Shown here: positions 33,978 to 42,757 of the stretch, piece by piece
How the letters are laid out: the number at the start of each line of letters is the position of its first letter
Position numbering within the stretch: position 1 is the first letter of the stretch
Made by a program: the position numbers and the translations under genes
The notes under the pieces: generated by a model
Seen by the model: only the letters and a program-made list of their open reading frames with translations
The model's database searches: none
What the model was told of the DNA's origin: nothing
NCBI GenBank assembly: GCA_002331025.1
Contig: DCYG01000007.1
Coordinates: 1 to 64,000 of the forward strand
Length of the DNA: 64,000 bases
Reading direction: 5' to 3'
Source of the DNA: Firmicutes bacterium UBA2116
GTDB lineage: Bacteria > Bacillota > Clostridia > Tissierellales > Sedimentibacteraceae

Positions 33978-34907
33978 TTGAAAATAGTTATATTAGATGG
34001 ATATACATTGAATCCCGGAGATTTAAGCTGGGAAGGATTAAAGAGGCTTGGAGATGTCACTGTCCATGACAGAACACCGGTAGAATTGGTTTATGAGAGA
34101 ATTAAAAATGCAGATGTGGTATTTACAAATAAAACACCGTTAAGTGCAGAAGTTATTTCAAAGTGTACCGATTTAAAATATATCGGAGTTCTTGCGACCG
34201 GATACAATATTGTTGATGTAAAGGCAGCAAGGGAAAGAAGCATACCTGTGTCCAACATTCCCGTATATGGAACGACGGCTGTGGCACAGATGGCAATAGC
34301 GTTGCTTTTGGAGATTTGTCATCATGCAGGTGCTCATTCGGATTCTGTACATAATGGAGAGTGGACGAACAATGCTGATTGGTGCTATTGGAATTATCCT
34401 CTTATCGAGCTTGCAGGCAAGACAATGGGAATCATAGGATATGGCCGGATAGGTCAGAATACTGCTAAAATAGCTGAAGCCTTAGGAATGAATATAGTAG
34501 CATATGATGGAAACTCAAAATATGCATCCTTGGATGAACTTCTTGCCAAATCCGATGTAATTTCTCTCCACTGTCCGTTATTTCCGTCTACAGAGGGGAT
34601 AATAAACAAGGATACAATAGCGAAGATGAAGGACGGAGTTATAATTATAAATAATTCCCGGGGACAGCTTATTGTGGAGCAGGACCTTGCAGATGCGCTG
34701 AATTCAGGAAAGGTATATGCAGCGGGACTTGATGTAGTATCCTCAGAACCGATTAAAGCTGACAATCCTCTGCTTAAAGCAAAAAATTGCATTATAACGC
34801 CGCATATTTCATGGGCTCCGAAGGAAAGTCGACTGCGTCTAATGGATTTTGCCATAGAGAATCTTGAAACATTTTTAAAAGGGGAACCGATTAATATAAT
34901 TAATTAA
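33978..34907 (+). CDS. D-isomer-specific 2-hydroxyacid dehydrogenase
   Basis: A 309-aa NAD-dependent enzyme reducing 2-oxo acids to D-2-hydroxy acids (glycerate/hydroxypyruvate reductase-like). It has the NAD-binding GIIGYGRIGQNTAKIAEALG, the substrate Arg in INNSRGQLIVEQ, a Glu in DVVSSEP, and the catalytic His in TPHISWAPKESR. The TTG at 33978 follows AGAGGTGA at good spacing; a GTG at 33969 lies inside that site. Family certain, substrate not. A strong terminator follows. Confidence 0.9.
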   Translation: MKIVILDGYTLNPGDLSWEGLKRLGDVTVHDRTPVELVYERIKNADVVFTNKTPLSAEVISKCTDLKYIGVLATGYNIVDVKAARERSIPVSNIPVYGTTAVAQMAIALLLEICHHAGAHSDSVHNGEWTNNADWCYWNYPLIELAGKTMGIIGYGRIGQNTAKIAEALGMNIVAYDGNSKYASLDELLAKSDVISLHCPLFPSTEGIINKDTIAKMKDGVIIINNSRGQLIVEQDLADALNSGKVYAAGLDVVSSEPIKADNPLLKAKNCIITPHISWAPKESRLRLMDFAIENLETFLKGEPINIIN

Positions 34908-34914
34908 CATGTTT

Positions 34915-34955
34915 AGTGACAATAAAGATTTGGATTCTTTATTTGTCACTTTTTC
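34915..34955 (+). terminator. Terminator after the 2-hydroxyacid dehydrogenase
   Basis: AGTGACAATAAAGA pairs with TTCTTTATTTGTCACT (one bulge), followed by TTTTTCTTTTT. Confidence 0.85.
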
Positions 34956-35024
34956 TTTTTATTTTATCTCACTTTATTCATTCGCTTTCATAATATATAG
35001 TATTACTTATTGGCGGAGGCAAAT

Positions 35025-35720
35025 ATGGGTATAGATAATCATAATAATATAGATACCGGTTGTATTACTATCGGAAGGATGGCTCCTGATTTTACTACCT
35101 TATCAACCGAGGGAGTTATAACATTGTCGCAATTCAGGGGTAAATGGGTGGTGCTGGTAGATGAGCCGGGAAACTTTGCTTCTACTTCTACTTCATCTCT
35201 TTTAGCACTATCTAATCATTATGAAGAATTTGTAAAGAGAAATGTACAGATTTTATGCTTAACAATAGATAACAATTTTGCAAACATAGAGTGGTTGGTA
35301 GACATATATAGAACTTATGGGGTTTTGGTTCCATTCCCGCTTTTGGAGGATAGGAATGCGGATATTGCAAAGAGATATAATATTGTAAATCCTGACAGAA
35401 TTTATGAACAAAGTGTCAGAGATGTGTTTATAATCGGACCTGACGGAAGGATACGCTGCATATTGACATATCCTAATTCTTGTGGTAGAAATACTTATGA
35501 AATGTTAAGAATTATAGATTCTCTTCAAATAACGGATGCTTATAATGCTTATACCCCCGCAAATTGGATGCCCGGAGATCCTGTTATGGTGCCAACAACT
35601 CATTCGTTCAGGGAAGCCTTATTAAAAGCGACAGGGCAGTCGGGTACCGGTTTAATTTGTAACAACTGGTACAGCTGCTATACGGATTATAATACTCTTG
35701 GGACTTCTACATTAATTTAA
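35025..35720 (+). CDS. Peroxiredoxin-family protein without the peroxidatic cysteine
   Basis: A 231-aa protein of the Prx6/AhpC fold: GRMAPDFTTLSTEGVITLSQF, KWVVLVDEPGNF, LSNHYEEFVKRNVQIL and NIEWLVDIYRTYG align well with 1-Cys peroxiredoxins. The active-site segment, normally DFTPVCTTE, reads NFASTSTSS, so Ser55 replaces the catalytic Cys and the conserved Pro and Thr neighbourhood is changed as well. Two cysteines remain near the C-terminus (LICNNWYSCYTDY) and others are scattered. It is therefore unlikely to act as a classical peroxidase; it might be structural, as some clostridial spore-coat peroxiredoxins are, or use another site. GGAGG at 35015-35019 fits the ATG at 35025. Confidence 0.82.
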   Translation: MGIDNHNNIDTGCITIGRMAPDFTTLSTEGVITLSQFRGKWVVLVDEPGNFASTSTSSLLALSNHYEEFVKRNVQILCLTIDNNFANIEWLVDIYRTYGVLVPFPLLEDRNADIAKRYNIVNPDRIYEQSVRDVFIIGPDGRIRCILTYPNSCGRNTYEMLRIIDSLQITDAYNAYTPANWMPGDPVMVPTTHSFREALLKATGQSGTGLICNNWYSCYTDYNTLGTSTLI

Positions 35721-35783
35721 CCTTGCAATATATCCGTAACAAAAGATGTCGATTTATATGATATAATGTATTAATTAATGATG

Positions 35784-35801
35784 CAAAGGTGTGCACCTTT
35801 G
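35784..35801 (+). promoter_or_regulatory. Palindrome in the leader of the glucosaminidase gene
   Basis: CAAAGGTG-TG-CACCTTTG, perfect arms, about 20 nt downstream of a TATAAT-like box (35762-35767). No T tail follows, so an operator or leader hairpin is as likely as a terminator. Confidence 0.4.
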
Positions 35802-35888
35802 TTGTACATGTATTTATTTAATCAGAAGCAAGACAATGAGCGTTTGATTGATAAATGAATGCAGAAAAGTAATAAGAGAGGTGAAAAT

Positions 35889-37967
35889 ATGAGGAAAAAG
35901 ATATTTAGTGGTATTTTAATTGCTGTATTTTTAGTGATGGTTTTGTTCAATGTTGTGCCAAGGGCATATGCAGACGGACCTATCGGAATTATGATTGACG
36001 GAAAGAGGGTTACTTCCGATCCGGAGTCATTTATTAAAAATGACAGAACTTTTGTTCCGATCCGAATAATAGCTGAGGAATTGGACGCAGAAGTGAGCTG
36101 GGATAATGAAAAAAGAACAGTACATATCTCCAAGGATGATATGCAAGTATCTCTTGTGATTGACAGCCATTTAATAGAATATACAATAGACAATGAAACG
36201 ATTTACAACTTAAGTGACGTGGCGCCTTTGATTCAAGAGGACCGTACCTTCGTTCCGATCAGATTGGTAAGCAATGCCTTAGGAGTAGGAATTGATTGGG
36301 ATAATGATAAAAGAGCAGTTGTAATTAATTCAAAAGAAAAGTCAAGTGTAGAGCCGTTTTTTGATGTCAATATTTCATCTGTTAAATCTGGACAAGTTAT
36401 AACAGGTACTTCAAATTTAAGCATAACAACAAAAAGCGAAATTAAAGGTGCAGCTGAAATAAAATACCTGCTTCTTAACCCTGATACTAAAAAAGGGTTT
36501 ATAATAGCAAAAGGAACTAATTTAACAGGTTCATATAAATGGGTTCCGTCGATGGAGGATAGCGGATCTAAGGTTCTTGTTGCCGCAATATATGATAAAA
36601 ACGGCAAATTCTTAGCAGGAGATTCGATTCCCGTTAAGGTCAATATTATACCCGATATTAAGCTTAAGGGATTGACGGAAGGCCAATTGGTAACAACTGA
36701 CAGTGTCCCGTTAACTGCAGAATTGAATTTTGCAGCATTATATGTCAAATATGAAATAATAAATCCTGATACCGGAGCATACTATATATCTTCAGAGCAA
36801 GATCCGTTAGGGTCATTTACCATGGTTCCTGAAATGGAGGATAACGGTAATATGTCTTTGCGTGTAATTGCATATGACACTAAGGGAAACCCCTATTACG
36901 GTCCATATACAAAGGTAAAGGTTGAAGCAAACAGAATATTTTCACTTGGTGGTGTTTCGCAAAATCAAACAATCGATGGCTCCGTGACGCTTCGAACTGT
37001 CAGAAATTTCAGAGTGTCGGAAACCGAATACGTTGTTGTCGATTCTAATACAGGATCTGAAACTGTTCTGTACAAAGCAGGATATGGAAACTATACATGG
37101 TTCCCCGGTCCTGATATGGCGGGAAGCAAACAGCTTTACGTAAGAGTTAAGGATGCGGCAGGGAATACATTTGTGAGCAATAAAATAAATGTTAATGTTG
37201 CGGGAAATCCTAAGTTATCGTTACAAAGCGTTGCTCCGGGACAAGTGGTCACAGATACGATAAATTTAAAGGTAGGAAGCAATGTAACATTAGATAGTGT
37301 AAAATATATTTTAACTAATACAGACACGGGAGAACAGAAGGTTTTAACAGAACAAACATTCACTCCTGCTGCAGGCTACGGAGGGTCATGGAGCTTAAGA
37401 GCGGAAGCATCATATGCAGGAAAGGTTATTAGGACGGAAGATGTTAAATTTACAATTTATACAGGTAAGCTTTATTCAGCCCAAGCTATAATTGAAAAAG
37501 ATAAATTTTTAGATTTTGCTTCTAAGCTTGCTGTAGACGCTCAGAAGAAGTCTGGAATGTCTGCGGCGTTGCAGACAGCTCAGGCAATTCTTGAAACAGG
37601 ATGGGGACAAAGTGTTCCGGTTGATAAATATAACGGAAAGTTCTCATACAATATGTTTGGTATTAAGGGTTCATCAACAAACGGTTCTGTAATATCTAAC
37701 ACGTGGGAGGTATACAACGGCGTTTCCTTCAGAGTTGATGACAGCTTCAGAGCATATAACAATGTTAATGAAGCGTGGGATGATCACAAGGATCTTCTGC
37801 TTACACGAGACAGATATCAACCGTTCAGAGAGGTTATGTATAACAGTATGCAGGGTGCATGGGCGCTTAAGAGATGCGGCTATGCAACAGATCCTGTTTA
37901 TGCTATAAAGCTTGTGAATTTAATAAACAGTTACGATTTAAATAAGCTTGACGAGACAGGAATTTAA
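35889..37967 (+). CDS. Secreted wall hydrolase: copper-amine-oxidase-N stalk domain and glucosaminidase domain
   Basis: A 692-aa exported protein. Residues 1-28 form a signal peptide (ILIAVFLVMVLFNVVPRAYA). Residues about 30-140 form a CuAO_N-like domain with two near repeats, NDRTFVPIRIIAEELDAEVSWDN and EDRTFVPIRLVSNALGVGIDWDN. Residues about 150-530 hold a series of about 95-residue beta-sandwich repeats marked by GQVITGTSNLSI, GQLVTTDSVPLTA, NQTIDGSVTLRT and GQVVTDTINLKVG. Residues about 545-690 are a glucosaminidase (LYZ2/FlgJ-like) domain with LQTAQAILETGWGQS containing the catalytic Glu. The stalk probably binds or spans the wall. The ATG at 35889 follows GAGGTG. Confidence 0.85.
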   Translation: MRKKIFSGILIAVFLVMVLFNVVPRAYADGPIGIMIDGKRVTSDPESFIKNDRTFVPIRIIAEELDAEVSWDNEKRTVHISKDDMQVSLVIDSHLIEYTIDNETIYNLSDVAPLIQEDRTFVPIRLVSNALGVGIDWDNDKRAVVINSKEKSSVEPFFDVNISSVKSGQVITGTSNLSITTKSEIKGAAEIKYLLLNPDTKKGFIIAKGTNLTGSYKWVPSMEDSGSKVLVAAIYDKNGKFLAGDSIPVKVNIIPDIKLKGLTEGQLVTTDSVPLTAELNFAALYVKYEIINPDTGAYYISSEQDPLGSFTMVPEMEDNGNMSLRVIAYDTKGNPYYGPYTKVKVEANRIFSLGGVSQNQTIDGSVTLRTVRNFRVSETEYVVVDSNTGSETVLYKAGYGNYTWFPGPDMAGSKQLYVRVKDAAGNTFVSNKINVNVAGNPKLSLQSVAPGQVVTDTINLKVGSNVTLDSVKYILTNTDTGEQKVLTEQTFTPAAGYGGSWSLRAEASYAGKVIRTEDVKFTIYTGKLYSAQAIIEKDKFLDFASKLAVDAQKKSGMSAALQTAQAILETGWGQSVPVDKYNGKFSYNMFGIKGSSTNGSVISNTWEVYNGVSFRVDDSFRAYNNVNEAWDDHKDLLLTRDRYQPFREVMYNSMQGAWALKRCGYATDPVYAIKLVNLINSYDLNKLDETGI

Positions 37968-38043
37968 AGGTTGGGTGGATAAACCTTTAAAGCAGGGATT
38001 GTTTTTAAGTACGGCTTTAGAGGAATGTTACCAAACAAATGCG

Positions 38044-38075
38044 AATCCGGCAGAGGAGAAATGTTCTGCCGGATT
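38044..38075 (+). terminator. Hairpin between the glucosaminidase and YkvI-type genes
   Basis: AATCCGGCAGA and TCTGCCGGATT are perfect 11-bp arms around a 10-nt loop. A weaker hairpin, TAAAGGTT/AAACCTTTA, lies at 37965-37990. Confidence 0.65.
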
Positions 38076-38149
38076 CTTATATGGCATAAAACTTCATTTT
38101 TAATCATATAGCTTTAGTACTTAATATTATTTCAGTACCGGAGGATATA

Positions 38150-39211
38150 TTGATTAATAATGACGTAAAACAAGTATATTCCATTGCAGGTGCGTTTATT
38201 GCTTTTTTAATAGGCTCGGGATTTGCTACAGGTCAGGAAATAATGCAATATTTTGCCGCCTATGGATTTATGGGGTTAATAAGTGCCGCAATTGTACTCT
38301 TTCTATTTATGTATGCAGGGGTCAGTTTTGTTACGGCAGGGCACATACATAAGTTTAATAAAGGAAATGACATATTTTTATATTATTGCGGCAGAAATGT
38401 CGGTCGGATATATGATTATTTTTCCGTAATATTTGCGTATATGTCCTTCTTTGTTATGATTGCAGGAGCAGGTGCAACATTAAATCAGCAGTTTGGACTG
38501 AATGTATCCTTTGGCTGCATTACAATGGCAGTGCTTTCAATCGTTACGGTGATATTCGGTTTAGACAACATAGTCAATATAATCAGCAAGATAGGTCCGG
38601 TAATAGCAACCATGGCTATTTTATTGGGATTAACAGCCATATTTCAAAATATTGACGGCTTAAGAAATGTAAGTATGATACCTGAGCTGAATATTATGAA
38701 GGCATCGGGTAATTGGTTGTTTTCAGCATTTTTATACGTCGGATTCAATATACTTTTGCTTTCGGTTTTTATGTCATCCATAGGAGCGAGAACAAAGAAT
38801 ATTAAGGTTGCTTCCACAGGAGCAATTTTTGGAGCAGCAGGATATTCCTTAGCCATAGCGGTTATAGCTTTAGGCTTAATGGCAAACATAGAAAAAACTG
38901 CGTATTCTCAAATACCTTCACTTATGCTGGCTTCAGGAATTGGTACTTATGTTGCAATAATATTTTCACTAAGCATTTTTGCCGAAATATTTACGACTGC
39001 GGTTCCCCTGTTATGGATAGTTTCCTCAAGAATAGCTCATGAAGATACCTATAAATTTAAAGCAGCAACAGTTATATTGGCTGTTTTAGGTGCGGCAATC
39101 GGATTAAAGGTTCCCTTCAATCGGCTCGTTAATATTATTTACGTTATTAACGGATATGCAGGAATTATATTTTTGTTTTTCATGATGAAAAAATCAATAT
39201 TAAAAAGATAA
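38150..39211 (+). CDS. YkvI-family membrane protein
   Basis: A 353-aa integral membrane protein with about 10 helices. IAGAFIAFLIGSGFATGQEIMQYFAAYG at the N-terminus is typical of the YkvI/APC-related family, whose distant relatives are amino-acid permeases. TTG start 5 nt after GGAGG. A transport function is likely but no substrate is known; it could move amino acids in this amino-acid fermenting cell. A single-gene unit. Confidence 0.8.
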   Translation: MINNDVKQVYSIAGAFIAFLIGSGFATGQEIMQYFAAYGFMGLISAAIVLFLFMYAGVSFVTAGHIHKFNKGNDIFLYYCGRNVGRIYDYFSVIFAYMSFFVMIAGAGATLNQQFGLNVSFGCITMAVLSIVTVIFGLDNIVNIISKIGPVIATMAILLGLTAIFQNIDGLRNVSMIPELNIMKASGNWLFSAFLYVGFNILLLSVFMSSIGARTKNIKVASTGAIFGAAGYSLAIAVIALGLMANIEKTAYSQIPSLMLASGIGTYVAIIFSLSIFAEIFTTAVPLLWIVSSRIAHEDTYKFKAATVILAVLGAAIGLKVPFNRLVNIIYVINGYAGIIFLFFMMKKSILKR

Positions 39212-39244
39212 AAACTGATTACTGTAGGGATGAGCATTTTTTAA

Positions 39245-39273
39245 TTGTTAATACAGTGTTAATCGGGTATAAT
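39245..39273 (+). promoter_or_regulatory. Promoter of the rph-rdgB-yfcE operon
   Basis: TTGTTA (39245-39250) and TATAAT (39268-39273) with a 17-nt spacer. Confidence 0.7.
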
Positions 39274-39300
39274 AATTCCATAAAATGTTTAGGAGTTAAC

Positions 39301-40044
39301 ATGAAAAGAGAAAACAACAGAACAAAAGAAGAATTAAGACCGGTTAAAATTACAAAAAATTACATAATGCATCCGGATGGCTCGGTATTAATAGAGGTAG
39401 GAAATACAAAGGTTATATGCACGGCGGTAATTGAGGATAAGGTTCCTCCTTTTTTAAAGGGAACAGGTAAGGGATGGATATCCGCAGAATATTCGATGAT
39501 ACCCGGTTCAACTAAAACAAGAAAGACAAGAGATATAAACAAATTAAAAATTGACGGAAGAACACAGGAAATTCAAAGATTAATAGGAAGAAGCTTAAGA
39601 TCTGTAGTTGATTTGGAAAGCATCGGAGAAAGAACAGTTTGGATTGACTGCGACGTTATACAGGCTGACGGAGGAACAAGGACGGCTTCCATTACAGGAA
39701 GCTTTGTTGCAATGGCAGAAGCAATCTATAAATTATATAAAAACAACGAAATTGAAAATATGCCTGTAAAAAGCTTTGTATCTGCAGTAAGTGTGGGAAT
39801 GATAAACGGAGAAGCCATAGTAGATTTGAACTATGAGGAAGACAGCAGTGCCGACGTTGATATGAATATAGTTATGACTGATAAAGGTGAATTTATAGAG
39901 GTTCAGGGAACCGGTGAGGAAGCAACATTTACTCATAATGATTTAATGAGCTTAATTTCTTTGGCAACGAAGGGATGCAGGGAATTAAACGATTTGCAGC
40001 GTACAGTCTTAGGAGAAGAAATCAGCGGAGAAATAGGAAAATGA
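39301..40044 (+). CDS. rph: Ribonuclease PH
   Basis: A 247-aa phosphorolytic 3'-5' exoribonuclease that trims tRNA 3' ends. Motifs: SVLIEVGNTKVICTA, GWISAEYSMIPGSTKTR, RTQEIQRLIGRSLRSVVD, WIDCDVIQADGGTRTASI and EVQGTGEEATFTHNDL. An upstream in-frame start at 39256 lies in the promoter region; the ATG at 39301 follows AGGAG. Its stop codon overlaps the start of rdgB (ATGA). Confidence 0.96.
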   Translation: MKRENNRTKEELRPVKITKNYIMHPDGSVLIEVGNTKVICTAVIEDKVPPFLKGTGKGWISAEYSMIPGSTKTRKTRDINKLKIDGRTQEIQRLIGRSLRSVVDLESIGERTVWIDCDVIQADGGTRTASITGSFVAMAEAIYKLYKNNEIENMPVKSFVSAVSVGMINGEAIVDLNYEEDSSADVDMNIVMTDKGEFIEVQGTGEEATFTHNDLMSLISLATKGCRELNDLQRTVLGEEISGEIGK

Positions 40045-40640
40045 ACAGAAGAATAATATTGTCCAGCGGAAATAAACATAAAGTAAGTGAAATAAAGGAC
40101 ATTTTAAAAGACATGCCCTTTGAAGTAATATCGAAAGATGACTTAGGATACAATGACTTTGATGTAGAAGAAGATGGGACTACCCTTGAAGAAAATGCAT
40201 TGAAAAAAGCAACAGAGCTGCATAAGCTGACAAAAGGAATAGTAATTGCAGACGATACAGGGTTATTCGTAGATGAGTTGAACGGAGACCCAGGGATATA
40301 TTCGGCAAGATATGCAGGTGAACCTACATCAGACAAAAATAACAGAGAACTTCTTCTTAAAAATTTAGAGAATGTTCCTTTTGAAAAAAGAACAGCATAT
40401 TTTAAAACGGTCATAGCAATTGTCCTTGAAGATGGCAGCAAAATGACGGCCGAAGGAAAAGTTACCGGAACGATCGGCTTTGAAGAAAAGGGAAAAAACG
40501 GATTCGGGTATGATTCTTTATTCTTAGCTGAAGATACCGGCAGGACATTTGCAGAAATGACAGATTATGAAAAAAATCAAATCAGTCATAGGGCAAGGGC
40601 ACTGCAAAATTTAAAGAAAAGATTAGAGGAATATATATGA
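40041..40640 (+). CDS. rdgB: XTP/dITP diphosphatase (RdgB/HAM1)
   Basis: A 199-aa house-cleaning enzyme that hydrolyses non-canonical purine nucleotides such as dITP and XTP. RIILSSGNKHKVSEIKDIL opens the family, followed by GTTLEENALKKA, VIADDTGLFVDELNGDPG, YSARYAG and the C-terminal GFGYDSLF with RARALQNL. It overlaps rph by 4 nt and is overlapped by the next gene, so the three are translated together. Confidence 0.95.
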   Translation: MNRRIILSSGNKHKVSEIKDILKDMPFEVISKDDLGYNDFDVEEDGTTLEENALKKATELHKLTKGIVIADDTGLFVDELNGDPGIYSARYAGEPTSDKNNRELLLKNLENVPFEKRTAYFKTVIAIVLEDGSKMTAEGKVTGTIGFEEKGKNGFGYDSLFLAEDTGRTFAEMTDYEKNQISHRARALQNLKKRLEEYI

Positions 40641-41122
40641 GAATATTAGTGGTAAGCGACAGTCATAACATGGTGTTGAATTCGCAGTTAGAAACAATTG
40701 CCACATACGGCAGTTTTGATATTCTCGTTCATTGCGGTGACAAATATAAAGATGCCGATAAGTTTGCAAGTAAGCTGAATATAAAAAAAGTATACCGTGT
40801 TCCCGGAAATTGTGATATTGCTCCAAATGATTTGCCGTTAATACTGACTGAAATAATCGAAGATAAAAAAATAATAATAACACACGGTCATCTCCACGGG
40901 GTTAAGTCAGGTATAGATGATATAAAAGATTATGCTAAAGAAGCAAATGCAGACATTGTTTTGTATGGCCATACACATTGTGCACATAATGAAATTATAG
41001 ATGACATATTATTTTTTAATCCCGGCAGTACAATATCTCCGAAGTGCGGAGATGAGAGCTTTGGCATAATTGAAATAAAATCAGATAATATTATGAACTC
41101 AATAATTTCATTAAAAAATTAG
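40637..41122 (+). CDS. yfcE: YfcE/MJ0936-family metallophosphodiesterase
   Basis: A 161-aa calcineurin-fold phosphodiesterase. Metal ligands: VVSDSHN (D-x-H), LVHCGDKYKD, VPGNCD (GNxD), ITHGHLHG and YGHTHCAH. The 3' end reads FFNPGSTISPKCGD, a family hallmark. It overlaps rdgB by 4 nt. The biological substrate of the family is unsettled. A decayed copy of the 3' end of a related gene lies at 48013-48128, on the other side of the following accessory module. Confidence 0.92.
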   Translation: MRILVVSDSHNMVLNSQLETIATYGSFDILVHCGDKYKDADKFASKLNIKKVYRVPGNCDIAPNDLPLILTEIIEDKKIIITHGHLHGVKSGIDDIKDYAKEANADIVLYGHTHCAHNEIIDDILFFNPGSTISPKCGDESFGIIEIKSDNIMNSIISLKN

Positions 41123-41153
41123 TTAAACATGAAAAAGAGATAGGGTGAAATAA

Positions 41154-42566
41154 ATGCTAAACATTAACGGTTTTAAAGTAAATAGCGTTGATTATATTTT
41201 AATTGTGGATAAGGAGTTTACCGTTACTTACAATACTCGTTTTGATAAAAGAGTTAATACTGACTTTAGTTTAATTGAAAGTGAAGAATATCTAAATAAA
41301 AATTTATTTGAAATTTATCCATCTATTGAAAAGGATGCTAATACGTCCTCTATTGTCAGATGTATTACTACCGGGGAGATTGTAGTTAAAAAATTTCAGA
41401 ATTTCAAGGACTTTAATGGAAATAAGTATTGTACACATAATATAACCATTCCTCTGATTCGTAATGGTAAGATAATAGGGGCTGTTGAGTTAATTAAAGA
41501 TATAAAAACTATTGAAAGTTTAACCGATGATAATTACAAATTGAAATATTCAGAAGATTTTTTTGTAGTAAACAATGCTGCCAAGTCTACATTTAATTCT
41601 ATTATAACAAATGACATTAAAATGTTGAAAGCTATTGAGCAAGCAAAGACAATGTCAAGTATAGAAAGCCCGACTCTGATTTATGGTGAAACCGGTACAG
41701 GAAAAGAAATATTTGTACAAGCTATGATTAACTGCAGCGGAGTTCCAAGAAATAAGGTTATTATACAAAACTGTGCCGCTTTACCACAAAACTTAATAGA
41801 ATCAATTTTATTTGGAACAAGCAGGGGAGCATATACCGGTGCTGAAAATAGACGTGGGTTATTTGATGAGGCTGATGGCGGAATAATATTTTTGGATGAA
41901 TTAAATTCAATTCCATATGATGTACAAGGAAAGCTTTTAAGAGTTTTACAGGATGGGAGCTTTAGACCGGTAGGGTCAAATGTACAAAAGAGAGTAAATG
42001 CAAAGATTATAGCTGCAATGAATGAAGATCCATTAGAAGCAATTAAAAACCAACATCTAAGAAAGGATTTATTTTACAGGTTAAGCAGCGGCATGATTTT
42101 TTTACCGCCATTAAGAGAAAGAAAAGAGGATATACTTTTATTTGTTAATTATTATATAAAAGAATACAATGCAATGTATGGCAAAAATGTTAAAGGAGTA
42201 ACCAATATATTGGAAAACTTCTTTATGAATTATCATTGGGAAGGAAATGTAAGAGAGTTAAAACATATAATTGAATCAATGGTAAGTTTGTCGGATTGCG
42301 AAATTTTAGATGTACAGAATTTGCCGGCCTACATGTATGATAGAATTTTTAACGATGGAAAAGCAAATACCTATACAGAAACAGGTAAAAAGATATTTGC
42401 AAATTTTGAAGATTATAACTTAAAGAAGAAATTAGCAGAAAAGGAAAGAGAAATTATTAAAGAAGTATTGAAAATTACAAAAGGAAATAAGACAAAGGCA
42501 GCAGAAATATTAGGTATTCCAAGGCAAACTTTAAAATATAAAATTGACAAACTAAACATAGAATGA
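41154..42566 (+). CDS. Sigma-54-dependent transcriptional activator with PAS-like sensor
   Basis: A 470-aa enhancer-binding protein. Residues about 1-135 form a PAS-like sensor (YILIVDKEFTVTYNTRF; TIPLIRNGKIIGAVELIKD). Residues about 155-390 form the AAA+ domain: Walker A GETGTGKE, sigma-54 contact loop GAYTGAENRRG, Walker B GGIIFLDELNS. The C-terminal Fis-type HTH is GNKTKAAEILGIPRQTLKYKI. It activates only RpoN promoters, and such a promoter (42692-42708) stands directly upstream of the next gene, so it very probably switches on the Grd module when a substrate binds its PAS domain. Confidence 0.93.
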   Translation: MLNINGFKVNSVDYILIVDKEFTVTYNTRFDKRVNTDFSLIESEEYLNKNLFEIYPSIEKDANTSSIVRCITTGEIVVKKFQNFKDFNGNKYCTHNITIPLIRNGKIIGAVELIKDIKTIESLTDDNYKLKYSEDFFVVNNAAKSTFNSIITNDIKMLKAIEQAKTMSSIESPTLIYGETGTGKEIFVQAMINCSGVPRNKVIIQNCAALPQNLIESILFGTSRGAYTGAENRRGLFDEADGGIIFLDELNSIPYDVQGKLLRVLQDGSFRPVGSNVQKRVNAKIIAAMNEDPLEAIKNQHLRKDLFYRLSSGMIFLPPLRERKEDILLFVNYYIKEYNAMYGKNVKGVTNILENFFMNYHWEGNVRELKHIIESMVSLSDCEILDVQNLPAYMYDRIFNDGKANTYTETGKKIFANFEDYNLKKKLAEKEREIIKEVLKITKGNKTKAAEILGIPRQTLKYKIDKLNIE

Positions 42567-42567
42567 T

Positions 42568-42600
42568 GACAGTATTTTGTCGTACCGACAAAATACTGTC
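42568..42600 (+). promoter_or_regulatory. Perfect palindrome, candidate enhancer for the sigma-54 activator
   Basis: GACAGTATTTTGTCG and CGACAAAATACTGTC are perfect 15-bp arms around TAC. The site begins directly after the activator's stop codon and ends 92 nt before the -24 element, a usual distance for an RpoN enhancer. The core TTTTGTCG-N3-CGACAAAA has the dyad form expected of a Fis-type dimer. No T tail follows it; a separate terminator does. Confidence 0.5.
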
Positions 42601-42612
42601 GGTACAAATTTT

Positions 42613-42641
42613 AAAAACGACGAAAATTTGTCGTTTTTTTT
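42613..42641 (+). terminator. Terminator after the activator gene
   Basis: AAAAACGAC and GTCGTTTTT flank an 8-nt loop, followed by a run of T. It separates the activator from the RpoN-controlled operon. Confidence 0.75.
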
Positions 42642-42691
42642 ATTTCTCATGTTTGACAATAAAATAACATTGAAATTTCATTAACTAAAAT

Positions 42692-42708
42692 TTGGCATAG
42701 ATATTGCT
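42692..42708 (+). promoter_or_regulatory. Sigma-54 (-24/-12) promoter of the Grd operon
   Basis: TTGGCA (42692-42697) and TTGCT (42704-42708) with exactly 6 nt between TGGCA and TTGC, matching the RpoN consensus. It lies 49 nt before the coding start and downstream of an activator gene of the matching type. Confidence 0.8.
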
Positions 42709-42757
42709 ATATATATTGTTGTATTAGTTTCAACATATCTTAAATAAGGAGCTTAAA

